Part shown: positions 1 through 13,085 of the stretch, piece after piece
Numbering within the stretch: the first letter of the stretch is position 1
How the letters are laid out: each line of letters opens with the position of its first letter
Source: Ischnura elegans
Lineage: Eukaryota > Arthropoda > Insecta > Odonata > Coenagrionidae
Assembly: GCF_921293095.1 (NCBI RefSeq)
Contig: NC_060254.1
Location: 63,224,069-63,288,068 of the forward strand
DNA: 64,000 nucleotides
Reading direction: 5' to 3'
The notes under the pieces: model-generated
Told to the model about the DNA's origin: nothing
Seen by the model: the letters and a program-made list of their open reading frames with translations, nothing else
Databases searched by the model: none
Made by a program: the position numbers and the translations under genes

Positions 1-744
1 AAATCTTGTAGGACTAAGAATCATTGTCCCATTCAGGATCATGATATGCATATGCACATAATATATTTGAGGTCAGTTTCAGAGAATGCTTGCTAAGCTT
101 AATTTGTAAAAAATCTTCAGGAGAGCCACTGAATTAGATTCATTTTAATGAGCAACTTCTTAGCTCAAATTTGATGTTTTTAACAGTTTCTGTCATCAAA
201 AAGGTTGCTCATTAAGACACATAATTGCAAATTCATGAAAAGAATTGGAAGGGAAAGATAAGTAGCAACAAAAAAAATCTTCCTCTTGGTAGCCACTTTC
301 TTTTAAGTTCAAAGTGAGAAAGAATAGAGACTATGAAGTCGTTAGAGTTATAGTTCATTAGTTCTTTAGGGTGAACTGTTCATTGAGGGAAGGAATCACT
401 TGCAGGAGTTTAAACGATAACTAAAATGAATTTTTCTGGAATAAATTTACAAATGAATCAAAATATTTTAATTACCGATGTAGTAATTTCATACCATAGT
501 ATGCTCCCACATTAATACATAATTGTGGATAAAAAATTATCTCATGTAGGAGTCATTTGAAAATATTTATCGTAATAACTTCCTTTTGATAAAATGAGAA
601 AAAATGATTGAATGGTAAGAACAAAGAGGCAAGAAATATTTTAATGCTCAAGACGAGATTCAAGACCACAAATTACTTGTAAAACAATGGAAAATAGAAA
701 TCACTACTAGTGCAGTTCATCGATACTCCACAGTAGGCACATAC
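1..744. other. PRRC1 intron or 3' flank, no recognisable content
   Basis: Exon 6 of PRRC1 ends at a GTATGT donor, so this stretch should be intronic. I looked for the final PRRC1 exon (WH..AFTG type) on the minus strand and did not see it. No repeat family from the rest of the window was recognised. Confidence 0.6.
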
Positions 745-3700
745 CTGGAGGTGCTTAGCCATCAGGCTGCCAATGGTAACAGAGAGACCAGACCATGAGA
801 GAGGATAATCCTTAGGAGTTTCTGCCTGTGCCTGAGCTACAATTGATGCAGGCACAGGAGTCATTTGAGTATACGTATGGAGCTCAATTCCACGATGCTT
901 ATCACTCAGAACAATAACACTCACTTCATACCACCTGAAACATCACAAAATTAGTAAAGATCATTATGAAAATTTATTACATATACCAATTATGTAGTTA
1001 AAACAGTTTTGAGGCCAACGACTAAGGGAGAAAGAGGATGAAATTTAGACAGACATCTTGGGGAATGAGCATGAGAAAGGAAGAGAAGTAACATTACACT
1101 CGGCCCAGTGATTATTTAACAACACTTTTGACTGCAGATTTTATCATGATGTACAACCCAAAAATGAGGATTATAATTTTTTTTCTCCACTAAGTACACA
1201 TTGTATATGAAGAGTAGAAAGTTCCATGTGATTTTGATTATCATTTTGTCATCCACAACGTACATTAAACCAGTTTCAATGTAAGTGACTGAAATGCTCG
1301 ACAGTCAGCATGTAAAATAAAAGACCCTAGTATATTTTACAAACTATGCATCCCATTTCACATAGATGCGGGCAATTGACTGGTCGCCGCATTTCATATT
1401 TATGCAGGGTAAAACTGTCTTCGTCTGATCAGTTAGGTTCAGCCAGCCAATTGCAATTAAAGCAATTGCTGTATTCCAGGTAATGAAAAAACGGAACAAC
1501 AATGTCCGTCAAAGGAGGTTGCCTGGTTACTAGTAATCTTCTCCCATATCTTTAACCAAAGATCAGGGTCTTGTACAAATCGTGCGGGATAATTCTAATC
1601 CAATTAATAGCACAATGTTAATTTCCTATCCATGGCAAAAAGATGTTATGTACTATTATCTCCGATCTCGCACTGATTCACGCAAATTGCTTGGTCTGCT
1701 TCAGCTGTCTGCATTCATGTGTAATCACAAACCTGTATGTGTGGCCCGTACAAATGTGTATGATCTGCTGTGTGTTGAGGCCACGCGAATGGATTCTCCG
1801 TGTACAGACGGTGGGTGCTCAAGTAAAAGCTTTCATTAATGTCAATGGAACCTAGTCTAAATGGGAGAAGCAAAAAAAAAGAAATTAACAGCAGAATAGG
1901 TGAACAGAGCATTCCACCAAAAGAAAGATCTACTTACGGCAGGGAAGTTAAACATAGAAGTAAGGAAACAACTTATCAGAACTTATATTTGTAGTACGTT
2001 TCTCTATGGAAGTGAGGCATGGACAATGACAGCAGAGGAGAAATCGAGGTATAAGCCTTCAAAATGTAGTGCTACAGAAGAATTTATGAGGATCAAATGG
2101 ATCAACGGAATAAGTAATGAGGATGTCCTAGAGAGAGTAGGAGAGGAGAGAAGCCTCATGAAAACCTTGATAAGAAGACGGAACAACCTTATAGAACATA
2201 TCTTGAGACAAGATGGCCTGATGAAGACAATTGTTGAGGGACAAGTAGATGGTAAGAACAGAAAAGGAGGACCTCGAACAAAACAAATGAAACAGGTAAA
2301 GAAGGATGTGAAAAAGAAGAAATACGTCGGTGTGAAAAGATTAGCTGAGAGGGGATCTGTGTTAAACAATCTTAGGATTGTTGACCAGTGATGATGAAGA
2401 TTGAGTACACTGTCCACAGTCATGTAAAACGGGCCTACCTACTTGCTAGAAAATGACAGAGATGAGCAAGTAAATATAATAAATGTTCCAGATGAGGTCC
2501 ATGATATGGGAGAAGGAATCTAAACCTTTCAATAATTGGATCCAGGGATTGCCCAAAGGTCATTATCAGCAGGAACTGAGTAAGTTTTGGTGGATTAAAT
2601 AATTTTTATGAAGGGAGTAGAACCGGAGTTGAGGGAACTGTGCCTTAAGCATTCATACAAGCTTTAATTTCCATGATGATGAATTACTTGATGGTATGCA
2701 TAACCTCTCAGGGACAATGAGTCAGAGGTATGGTATGCATAAACCAGTGGTTTTTTGGTATCTAGCAAAAATTTTTAAATATCATTCGTAAAGCTGGCAA
2801 AATAAAAACTTCAATTGAAGAACCACCTCAAAGATTAACATCTTTTCTTCATTTCAATCACAGAGAGAATTCGAAACATGAGGGGAAGAGTATGCCGTAC
2901 CCCTCTTAATACACCACTGGCTTATGCCACATCTCTGTGTGATGAATGGAGGCGGGGGACAGTTACATTGCTAATTCGAGGCAATGACAAAAATTGATTC
3001 AGATATAGTAGCTCAAAAGATCTTTGGGTAGAACTTGCATGACTATCAATATAGGGAATGTTTTTATAATGAATGAAACAAGAGTTAAAAGATTTACCTG
3101 ACTTGCATCAAATAGCATTTGAAATACTTGGATATCGCTGCAAATATGCAACCTGCATAAAATCTACACACATCGAAGTGATGATTTTCTGGTCCAAAAA
3201 AATTCATTTTATGGGCGTTTTACTCTACTTACCGAGTTGCTAGCCAAATTGAAGCATCTTCATTATAGCGTTATAACACACTAAGCTAAGTCAATATATT
3301 GAGTCAGAGCACTTAAGTATGTACCTCAAATTGCAGTAATCAACACATCAGACTGAAATATGTATGACAAAAATGCTACTTTGACACATACAGCACAGAG
3401 AAATATAATACGAGAAATTACCTTTCTTCGGTGGCTTCCACAAGAAAACTTTCAACAGCAACAAGAGCCGCAAGCGTATCATCAACTGCAAGGGAAGAAG
3501 AGGATCTAGGTGGCAAAGCGCGAAGGGCAGCAATTCGTTCCTGAGCACCTTTTACACCAGCCATGAAACCCACAGGTTGAGCAGCAACAACGGATGGCTG
3601 AGCAGCAACTCCTCTGTTAAATAATCAGTTATAAAGTTAAATAAGAAACAACACCACTGACACAGCAAAATTCTCTTCCACATGCACACTATTTAGCAAG

Positions 3701-6700
3701 TTTTTATCCATATTTTTAGTTTTCACTCATACCCCATAACAAACATTAGAACCAAGGGCGTACACAGGATCAGAATTAATGAGGGGGCAAGCCATGGTTA
3801 TTCAAGTTGTAACATTTAAGCATGGAAAAGGTGAATGAAACCGACATTTTAAGAAAACTATAACAGCACTTCAGTATTTTTTTAAATTATTGCCTTGAAA
3901 AACAGTATTTCAGTTAAAATTCTTATATGTACTTCCATGGGTGTAAATAAAAGTTTAAAATTTTCGTTTCAATCCAGTCCCGATTTTCCTGGAAGACTAT
4001 CACAATTTTTGCTTCAAGGGAGGACAGCTGCCCCCTCCTGCCCATGATTAGAACACTAAATTATGTGTGTGAGATATAGCATAGCTTCAATACTAATATG
4101 AGCTGGTTCAATACAATATTACAGCACAAAACATGTACATCTCTCTTTAGAGTTGAATAAGAATTGAATAGTAGGGTCAACTTTTATTGAAACAATTTTG
4201 TATTTACTATACCTCGACTGTTTTCAATACACTGCTTTCAAGAGGTCATTATCAAGTACTGATAGATGCATTGAAACGGGTCACTGTCTAGAAAATATAA
4301 AACCGTGGAAAATACTTATTTGTTTGATATTCATTTTGAGATGTATTTCTATTAATATAACATGCCAAGCATTTAAATTTCATAGAAGAAGACCTACATG
4401 TATGAGTTACAAAACAAAATTGATAATGCTAAAAAGCTATCAATATTTTCCTCAATCAGCTGCTGATTATACTAAGTAATCCTTCCATTCTTCACATGAA
4501 ACATCAAGATACCTATTCCACAAATGTTAAGATTTGCACAGTTTTTTGTTTGGTGACATAAAATCGAGTAAATTTAGAGCAATGTGTAATGTAATGACTG
4601 CACTCATTCTTCTCCACCTCCCACCGACTTCCGTTCATTGCTCGCTGTTACTAACAATCTCAGGGTAGGGCTGATCGCCACTTGAGACTCAAGGGGTGGG
4701 GGTTGGAATGAGCTAGTGTTGGGTCAGCATAAACGAGGTGGACAATGGTTGCACGGATAAGAGACATCTGGAGGAGGGTCAGTTGGGTGAATGAAGCATG
4801 TCATAGAGCGCATGTTTAGCATTCTCTCATTAATTAATCACCCTTTTCCCTCGATGCGTCTTTGACGAACCTACCAATCGTTCATTGATTTACAGTGAGC
4901 ACCTAAGGTTCAGTAATGGTGGAGTCATCTCCATGTCGATCTGAATTTTTCTCTACATTAATAAAGGGGACTCCATTAAAGGAGGCCCAAGAAAATGGTT
5001 ATCAAGTGTTATATCTGTTGCCATTTCGCATGCATTTTACACATTGGCTCCACAAGGCAAAGGTATCTTGTTCGGCGTGACTTACATCATTAACTATAGT
5101 GGAAGTGGTCTTTTATGATTGACAATAGTCTTGCATGCATTAAATGTGTGGTTTATATGATTTATTGGCTGTTGCATATTACTGTTGTGTATCTCCTTGC
5201 CAAAAGTGGATATGGAAGACTGGTAGCACCTCAAGTGGTGATTTTGAAATCTGATTGTGATGCACGCTGAGCGACAACAAATGTAATGGCAGACTTGAGA
5301 ATCCTCAAAAGGAATTTTTGTAGGATTACCATACCTGAGTGTCCAGCCCCAAAACCTTATGAAAACACATTAAATTGTCCTCCATGATCATACCTCTTCT
5401 TTACCCAGGGGTGGATACAAATGGAGTTCATGACTACTACAGACACGAATCTCTATACCCTGAAAGCTTAGAAGAGAGAATATTCTGTCTTGGGTCAACA
5501 GGAAGCAGTAAGTCCCATAATATTAGGGGAAAGCAAACTCTGTGATTGCTTTAATATCATTTTCCATTATTACTGGCAAAAATACATAAATACTCTTTTC
5601 CCATTGGTAAAGCAGGGTAGAAATAAGACCAGACATAGTATCTCCCCATATTTGATGTGGTGCTTGAAACTGATTAAGTATTTAAACGTAATTTATGTTC
5701 TGTACTGTAACATTCTCTGGTGTGTACCCTACTATAAATTAAAGATAAACCTATGCTATTTATCTTTAATTTACATGTTTAGAGTGACTCAAAAAACTAA
5801 CTTCCTTCTTCAAATTTCTTATGCCTTTTGTTCGCAGTTACTCCAGCAATGACAATTAATCATTTCATACATTTAAGTTAGAAAATACTGTTGTCTTATC
5901 CCCAACAAATAATGAGGAGACTTGTTTCATAGCAGAGATATATCAACAAAGAAAAGAGACAACTTTACTTACACAACTGTGGCTCTTCCAAAGACAGTTT
6001 GAAAAGCTTCTCGTATAGGACTAACTTTGACTTCCTTGTCGGAGGCAACAATAACATCCATGTCCCCGCCTGAATCTAATAAGAAAACCAAAGAGGTTTT
6101 ATAAGTATCTTAATAATATGGAAAACAGAAGAATAACAAACAAATCATTTGAGATATTCATCATTGATATTAAACAAGGATTCACACTGTGATCATAAAG
6201 TGAATATCTATAGGCGTACAAGAGCTTATAACACGACCGATGAGACTGCAATAACAGACCAACCTCAATTTCAATGACCACAAAGAAAGAAGAAAGCAAC
6301 AGTGTAAAAATAAATATGTATGTACCTTATCCGGCCTAAAAATAGTAGCTGGCAATGCAGTGCCAATCTTCGATAGGGAATGAACCATACTCTTCCTTGT
6401 ACCCGAACATAATTGAAAAATGCCAGTTCTGGATCTAATTTCTACGCAATCTCTGAAAAATTATACTCACACAAAAACTCCTTCATTTGAGGGTCAAGGG
6501 TTGTAATCATTGAATCGACTGAGTTCTTGGCTTTCTCAGCCACTTTGGACAACAGACCTCCACTGCTGCCAACAGCATCTTTAACCCAGCCCATTAATCC
6601 TCTACCACTCAACCCTGGAGTTCCTTCGTGTCCAAAATCCACATTTTGTCCCTCTTTGGTTCCATGAGTTTCAGGGGAACTGGCAGTTCCCTTGCTCGGT

Positions 6701-7306
6701 GGAATAGCAGCACTTGTCAAAAGAATCAAGATTTTAATTCGTTACATGATATTCAAATAACTAAATTCTGCAAAACATCAATTAAATTGCTCTGTACACA
6801 TGATTAGCAGTGAACATACTGAGGCAATTTACCTGAATTTCGGATTAGCTCGTTCTAACACATGCGCAGGAACCTGAGGTAAGCTGGCAGGAATTGGAGA
6901 TACCGTTATGGGCTGTGTTTTTGCATCAGATAACGCACCGATTTGTGTTGACGCAAGGCTGGAACTAATATTCCCCGAGGTAACTTCATCCTTACTCTGA
7001 GTGACAGGAGGTGAAGGGATGGCAAAGCTCGGAAGAGTCGAAGGAGGAGACAAACTAGAGAGTAAATTTGTTCCTTTTGCAGCGGAATTTTCCGAATACA
7101 TCAATCCTGACCGGGGTTCGACACCTATGGAAAATGAAATATTGAATTAAGTGTTAAATTCCTCCGGGATAGAGACAGATTACACCAATTACACATTTAA
7201 GTAACAGTTACTAACTTGATTTGGACATCACATCACTTAAAGACATAGTTTCCACTTTTTTATCCACAAACTCAAACGACGACTCTCCGTTAGAATCTTC
7301 TTGCAT
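745..7306 (-). CDS. PRRC1: PRRC1 (proline-rich and coiled-coil containing 1), 3' end off-window
   Basis: Six coding exons on the minus strand: 7306-7216, 7124-6833, 6712-6471, 6075-5973, 3613-3422 and 934-745. Each junction is GT-AG and the reading frame is kept across every one, giving 370 residues. Residues 1-127 are Ser/Thr/Pro-rich and low complexity, as in other PRRC1 proteins. The conserved core begins at MITTLDP (~residues 194-200). It continues with SGGDMDVIVASDKEVKV, then VGFMAGVKGAQERI, then GIELHTYTQMTPVPASIV and the LSWSGLSVTIG block. These match vertebrate PRRC1 in order and spacing. The start ATG at 7306 has A at -3. The last ~35-40 residues (the WHMAFTG-type end) are not seen and should lie left of base 1. 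PRRC1 is a cytosolic protein linked to COPII coat/ER exit sites and PKA RI. Introns carry TE relics. Family identity is confident; individual splice sites are inferred by eye. Confidence 0.93.
1860..2402 (+). mobile_element. 5'-truncated LINE, RT C-terminal tail and 3' end
   Basis: The fragment lies antisense inside a PRRC1 intron. Reading in from ~1905 it encodes the C-terminal part of a non-LTR reverse transcriptase: KKDLLTAGKLNIEVRKQLI, then LYGSEAWTMTAEEK, then IKWINGISNEDVLERVGEE, then HILRQDGLMKTIVEGQVDG. It ends in the 3' tail AATCTTAGGATTGTTGACC, which recurs at ~62,480 and ~42,905. The usual FEMWCYRRM block is damaged (a probable small frameshift near 2055). It belongs to the clade of insect LINEs whose APE-type endonuclease appears at 55.3-55.7 kb. 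Non-functional. Confidence 0.85.
3753..4046. mobile_element. hAT-type miniature element with 8-bp TSD
   Basis: The 294-bp insertion sits in a PRRC1 intron and is bounded by an exact 8-bp direct repeat, ATTAGAAC (3745-3752 and 4047-4054). Its termini start CAAGGGCGTAC and end CCTGCCCATG, only partly inverted. There is no coding capacity. An 8-bp TSD is the hallmark of hAT insertion. Confidence 0.75.
4055..5972. other. PRRC1 intron, non-coding remainder
   Basis: This is intronic, between PRRC1 exons 4 and 5 (transcript order). The part from ~4600 to 5280 is GC-richer than its surroundings and may be an old unassigned repeat. No protein similarity was recognised on either strand. Confidence 0.5.
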
Positions 7307-7790
7307 TCTGCCACGTATCCCCCAAAATTGATTATTTCATTTGCAACACAACACACCAATTCACATAGAATTTTAGTGACGAACAACCTTAATAGGTTAA
7401 TTCGAATTCTAATGAGAAATTACACTATTTCCATGAAAAGCGGGTACACGAACACACATGGAGTGACGTGAAATACACAGACTTTTACACTGACGACCTC
7501 AAAACATTCTCTCCAAAACAATGGTTCTTGAGGTGCTCGGATCACGATCGGCGATCGTCAACAAAACAAACAAAGCCTGAAATTCGCTGTAGCCGCTGTC
7601 TGCCGCTTGGCATGTCTTGAAGTCTGTGCAATCGGTGCAATTGTAGAATAGCTATTGTGAAGTTAGGTTTCATCTGTGTTTCGTTTCATTAGGAGTGTTA
7701 TTTCATTAACGGAAGTTGATTATTGTGTGAATGTATGCTTCCCACCTGGGTGCTTATTGCTTGTTGTCGGAAAGCTTTCATATCGGCACG
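7307..7790. promoter_or_regulatory. Divergent (head-to-head) promoter interval of PRRC1 and USE1
   Basis: Only 484 bp separate the two start codons, so both 5' UTRs and both core promoters must lie here unless non-coding first exons exist elsewhere. The middle part (~7500-7620) is GC-richer than its surroundings and contains CGATCGGCGATCG, an almost palindromic motif. I see no clear TATA box. A TATA-less housekeeping bidirectional promoter is the simplest reading; this is inferred from layout, not from transcript data. Confidence 0.6.
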
Positions 7791-10700
7791 ATGGAAGTGT
7801 CTCGGAAAGAAATCAATTTTAAACGCTTACTCAGCCAATGTGAAACGTTAGTTTTAGAAAATCCAAAAATGGATTGGAGGTTAGAAAAGGTGAGGATTTA
7901 AATTTTTAAATTTTACGACTTTGGCTTGTGTACACCCGAAACATTTGGTGTCAATGATCTCCTTTCGTTGCAGTATATTGCGGCCCTGGGTCCAATGGTT
8001 GACGAATTGCACACAATTCCCAAGTAAGCTGTGTTTACATGTATATAAATATTACTAAATATACTGCATCGTTGTCAGTATTTTGTATGAGCTCAGCGTG
8101 GAAGAATGTTTTCTAACTTATAACCTGCAGTTCATTTTACATTTTGCTTGAAATCTTCAGTTTTATGCGGGTATTATATTTTCTCTCGTCACTTAGTTGT
8201 AAATACCTCCACTTTGCAGCAAACCTAAGAAGGACGTAATGTCGGATTACACGAGAAGAGTTCAGTACCTTAAAGGTCTTCTAGAAACAACCAAATTGGT
8301 AAGTGGCTGCTGTTGAGAAGGGAGTCACCAACAGCTCCCGCAAGATAGTTTGCGTAAGATAAGTACTTACACGTATTTACGCAGGCTTCGCCCTCGGAGA
8401 AAGTTGCTGCCGTGCAACTTCTTTCCCATGCTCCTGCAGCAACATCTGAGACAATAACGAAGGAAATACATCAAAAATCCACATCCCAGTTCGTGCAGGA
8501 GCTCAGGGATCAGCTGTTTCAAACGGATAAAGGTACTAGAAATGCAGTCATTCATTTATTACATGGTACCTTCATCGATAATCGAAGGTATTCTCTTCTT
8601 AAGTGCTGTAAGTTTTCTGTTGATGAGTCATAGATTTTGTGACTTTAAAGATCCACTTTGTATGAACTTGTTGGGTTGTTATCAAAATTAAATTGCAACT
8701 GGTTTTCTGGAAAAATATGTTTGTAAACACCGTGCCAAACTTGCATAGCAAAATTTTGCCTTCCCCTTTAGTTTTACTTTACCCTAGTAAAGTTTGACCG
8801 CTCGTGGTTTGCCATCCAGCCCGTATTAATTTTTAATCGACCGCTTACCTCATACTTCATAAGTTCTATTATGACATTTAAAAAATATGTTTTAATACAT
8901 TTTCATCATAATGCGGTGGAGTATAAGTATGTGTGTAACATTCTCTTTATGGGTATAAGAAAGATCTATGAATGAAGTAATGAGTCCATTGTGCCCGTCA
9001 CCCATGGACGCCTTGCTGAAGGGCAGCTGGTCCCCAATGGGTTAATCCCTACCTCCGTGACCTGCAGGAATGATTTGCTCAGGTGCCTATTCTGAGTCCT
9101 AATCGGGTATTTCACTCAAATTTAAAATCACAAGTCATTGAAGAGTTTGGTAGATGTAAGGAAAAGATATGTCATGAATAAGAAAAACAATCTACCTCAT
9201 TCAGGCATTCTCTTGTAAGTTTAAATCAAGAAAACATGAAGGTTGCCACCCACTTTTCTTGAGTTGATGTCATTAAACTTCTTGTTGATTTATGTTCAGG
9301 GAGGACCTTTCATTTAGAGAAGTGATACTTCACAAGAGTATAACTAATAACCATTGATGGTGATTCCACAGGGAAGAGGGCTTGTTGAGAAGCTTTTGCT
9401 CTGCTCACCATTAGAATGTGATGTCATCCTCTTGTCTGCGAATGGCTTAAAGCATTGATTTTTTTGTCACCAATAGCTCAAGAAGTAGACAAACGATCAA
9501 AAAACAGAAAAATCACACTACTCTTTATTTTTCAATCTCCTATCACAATCGGCAATAAATAAAAACTACGAAACAAGCCTCATACCACCTGCATCTGATG
9601 CAGTCCATTATTCTCAGGAGATGCAGTAATCACATTATGTTTTAGGGATCAGTGAGTACAGGCCTACTATCATGATCGCACCTAAGTTGACATGATCGAT
9701 ATCTTTTATCCCTTTTGTCTTACTGTCATTATGCTTTCTCGATATGTGGGAACATATTGAGAATGATATGGTCACTGTGACCCTATCTTTCAAGCTTTTG
9801 TTGTTGATTGTTTGGAAGAATCTTTATTTATTAAATTATTGAATCAGTTTGGACTGTGGTGGCCACAACAGCGCAACTGTTTGCAATTTGGAAGTGCATT
9901 GAACTGTTTTATGGACTCTGTTTTAGGTAAAGTACAAATCAATACAAAACGGACTGCATTTTTCAATTTAATTGACTTCAACTTATTATGCTTATAAATG
10001 TTGTTTCCTCATCCTTCCTTTCCAATGTCCTTAATTATATGAATGCATTTTGAATAATGTATGAATTGTTATAAGTAAATGCTTTTCAATTATTTCATCT
10101 TGAAATTCCAAATCTCAGTTGCAGATGAAGGATTGAGACAAAGAAAGCAGCAGTCTACCGATGGTGACTTAGATGCATTGATAAAATATCATCATTCCAT
10201 GCAAGAAAAGATTGCAGATGATATGATTTTATTGACCAGGAATTTGAAGGAACAATCCATGATTGCAAATGCCATTATAAAAAAGGATGTAAATGTGAGT
10301 ATCTTTATTTTAAATACATTTTTGTATTTTTAACACACACTCATAATTACTATTCCCTAATCTGCTCTAGTTGCAGATTGTATGTATTATGTAAGTGAGA
10401 AGTGCATTAGGATTAGTAAAATTTTATATGTACTAACATACCTACCCATTTTCGACTCAAATATTCTATGTACTTTCCATCCATCTCAATTCCTGTCTAT
10501 GTCCACTTCTTAAAATCCTGAATCCTAATGTCTTACTTTTTCCTTATAGTCTAAGTTTACATCTTATATGAGATTATATAGAGAGACAGAATCTGATTTG
10601 CCAGATTTAGTCATTAGAAAATGTTGCCTGGTTGGGCATTTGCAGTCAGGCACCTCTTCTTGTGTCTTGTGACAGAGGGCATAAGGACGCCAGTGTATCA

Positions 10701-12609
10701 ACATAAAATAGGAAATGCACATGCAAAATTCCTCCTTGCATTTATCTTAGTTCATTTTTGTTCAGGGGGGAAAAAGCCCTGCACCTATCTGTTTGGCGAA
10801 ACATCTCTCTTAACCCTTTCGCTGCTACAAGCGGGAATACCCGCAAAAAACATTATGGTTATTGCCTGCGACATGCGGGGATATTCCACGACTTTCAAAA
10901 CACTTTTCCTTTCAACACGACATGCGGGTTAAATATCTACGTTTTCGAAAAACCCTCCCTTCGGTCGTAGGTGCTGTCATCTGCTCGAAATTCTAGCGGA
11001 ACTACGTCCATTCGTGCGGCGACATTCAGCGACGTCAAATGAATGATTCAATTCATTTTTTTCTGGATAATAGGCAAAATAATGGAACCGATGAAAAATA
11101 TATTGAAGCAGCAAAAGGGTTAATTTAATTGTTTCTCTAAAGCACTTCATGTAACAGGTAACCATTGTACCCGTTCACTCTTGCTAAGCTTTCATCCTTG
11201 GTTTATATTAATTGTTGCTGTCAGTCCTGGAAATATTGTGAGGTTCTAATATAATGTACTCTGTGATGCTTTAAAAGATATTTATTCTTACATGCTCGAG
11301 CTATTTAAGCCTAGCACGTTGCAGCTTCTAATTTATTTAAAATCTGTGTAATGCTTTCTGTAGGGCTGTAGCAGTTTTTGATGACTCACACAGATATCCT
11401 TTTTATTTTATTAAGTTTGCGGTTTAAGTCTTTCTGGACCAAAACCCATATGCTCACTATGTATTCAAGGTGTGGCCTGATGAATATAGCTCCTCTCGTT
11501 TACTTTTTCCACTGAAAATTTTCTCTTACTACCCTTGACAAATTCTAGCATCTTCAGGGCTCTTCCAAAAATATTGCTTATATCTGCTTCCTATGATAGA
11601 TTCAAAGTTATTGTAACTCCCAGCTATTTCTCTTCATGTGTTACATTAATGGCAACATGATCCAAAACATGTACAATGGTTTCCAAAAGTTTCTTAACAA
11701 ATTGAGCGGCGCCACTTCTGCTCCTCATTAGAAATTGAGCTTCACTTACTGCTATTATTGTCCTTGGTATTGCCCACTTATATTTCGTTTGTTTGTAAAT
11801 AGATGTTGTTCTCGAAGGTAAGAGCGTAGAATATACCGTGTTATTGCATATTTATCTTTCTTTCGTTGATTTATTTAGTTGAAAATGATTTTTTCGTGAG
11901 CTCCAATGACTTTCTGGCTCCCAGAGTTCCTGTCGGTTTGTATTTTGCGGATTTTAAGCGTTGCACTGCATACGTTGTAGCACATGCGTTGCACATGGTC
12001 GTAGCTGGACGACCAATGCAAGAAATGCAGCATTGTGGACTTTTGTGGGATTCACCTATGGGTAATGCCTAGATTCCTTAAGGAAATATTGCCTCAGGAT
12101 GGCAGCACACTCAGCAGCTCCTCACTGTGGGAGCAAGTGCAGGGGAGTTAAGGAATGGGAAAGCTACTGCCATTGGAAGATTTTCACTTCTTTGAAGATT
12201 TTATTAGAAATTTTCAATTAAAAATAGCTTCTGTTTTATGTTTACATCCTTGTCCATATAAATATGCATAACTTTTATTGAAAATCCAGTTTTGGTCATT
12301 ATAAATACTAACACTAACGAGAGATTTGGCATTTTATTTCGACAGACTATAGAAAAATCCACAGACTTGGCTGAGCAAAGCATGACACAGTTGAAAATTG
12401 AGTCTGAGCGGCTGGAAATGCACAGGAAAAAGGCTAGCAAGTGCTGGGTATTTGTTATTGTGTTCGCCGTGATTATTATTTTTGTTTGTGAGTAAGAGTG
12501 CCTTGAATGCCTATATTTTTCTTTAGTGGTGTATGGAAGTTTGGTAGTAATGACATTTTGATTTCCAGGGACTGTGATTTTCATGAAGACATTCAAGAAA
12601 AAAGTGTGA
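7791..12609 (+). CDS. USE1: USE1, ER-resident Qc-SNARE (vesicle transport protein USE1)
   Basis: Seven coding exons: 7791-7889, 7974-8023, 8220-8298, 8385-8532, 10119-10294, 12346-12487 and 12569-12609 (TGA). Together they encode 244 residues, close to the ~259 of human USE1. All introns are GT-AG and phases match. The ATG has A at -3 and G at +4. The N-terminus aligns with human USE1, including WRLEKY at ~residues 29-34. A helical SNARE region covers ~140-215, with LTRNLKEQSMIANAIIKKD and then the QLKIESERLE heptads. A single C-terminal membrane anchor (~218-236, WVFVIVFAVIIIFVWTVIF) is followed by a short Lys-rich lumenal end, so this is a tail-anchored protein. USE1 works with syntaxin-18, Sec20 and Sec22 in Golgi-to-ER fusion. 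Exon 5 has two in-frame acceptors 6 nt apart. No AATAAA was found close behind the stop. Confidence 0.95.
8533..10118. other. USE1 intron 4
   Basis: The donor GTACTA follows exon 4, and the acceptor lies at CTCAG or at TTGCAG 6 nt later. I see no exon, RNA gene or recognisable TE inside. Confidence 0.6.
10810..11123. mobile_element. piggyBac-type miniature element (TTAA target site)
   Basis: TTAA (10810-10813) is followed by CCCTTTCGCTGCTAC. The other end reads GAAGCAGCAAAAGGG before TTAA (11120-11123). This gives ~15-bp terminal inverted repeats beginning CCC and a TTAA target duplication, both diagnostic of piggyBac-type insertions. The internal ~306 bp have no coding capacity, so it is a non-autonomous copy. 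It lies in intron 5 of USE1. Confidence 0.75.
11345..11700 (-). mobile_element. LINE reverse transcriptase relic (CR1/jockey-like)
   Basis: On the minus strand the degraded reading contains LGVTITLNLS, ADISNIFGRALKMLEFVKG, and then a damaged stretch ending HMGFGPERLKPQT. This follows the typical LGVTI..LSW..HI....RA...L.FV order of CR1/jockey-type RT palm/thumb regions, up to the WDPYQK..-equivalent. Several stops and shifts are present. It is antisense within USE1 intron 5 and is a different LINE lineage from the LYGSEAW tails elsewhere. Confidence 0.6.
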
Positions 12610-13085
12610 TTAATTCATGGAATCGGTCAGACATGTTTCATACTTCAGAGAAGATAAAAAGACAAATGCAGGCATGTTTTTATCTCAATATGTGCTCCAT
12701 GAACAATTATTCTTAATTGTGCTTCTCGCCACCAGTAGATGTATTTACATGAAGCATCTACTTTTTTATTTTTGTATTTATATTTATCAAAGTGAAATAT
12801 TCGAAGCCTGCTACAATGAGGTAAGCTAGAAAGACATTGTCCCTTTCGAAGTTATTGGGTGAATTATGGCCAAATTTATGTCAAAAAATATATATAATGG
12901 GTTGGAAATCATTAATTTTTCTGTGATGGTGCATTTCAAGAATTTTAGCAGTAATGGATGTTTTGCTTCAGAGAGATGGATAGATATGTGAAAAATTTAT
13001 AAATGTTAATTTAAATGATCATTTGTGATTTTTATTGGCTTTTTTTTTAAGGGAATGGTGATGTTGGTAATGTAGTTGTAATATC

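Noticed and set aside
6099-6388. Short minus-strand open frames between PRRC1 exons 3 and 4
   Set aside because: They lie in an intron whose flanking splice sites are well supported and show no PRRC1 similarity.
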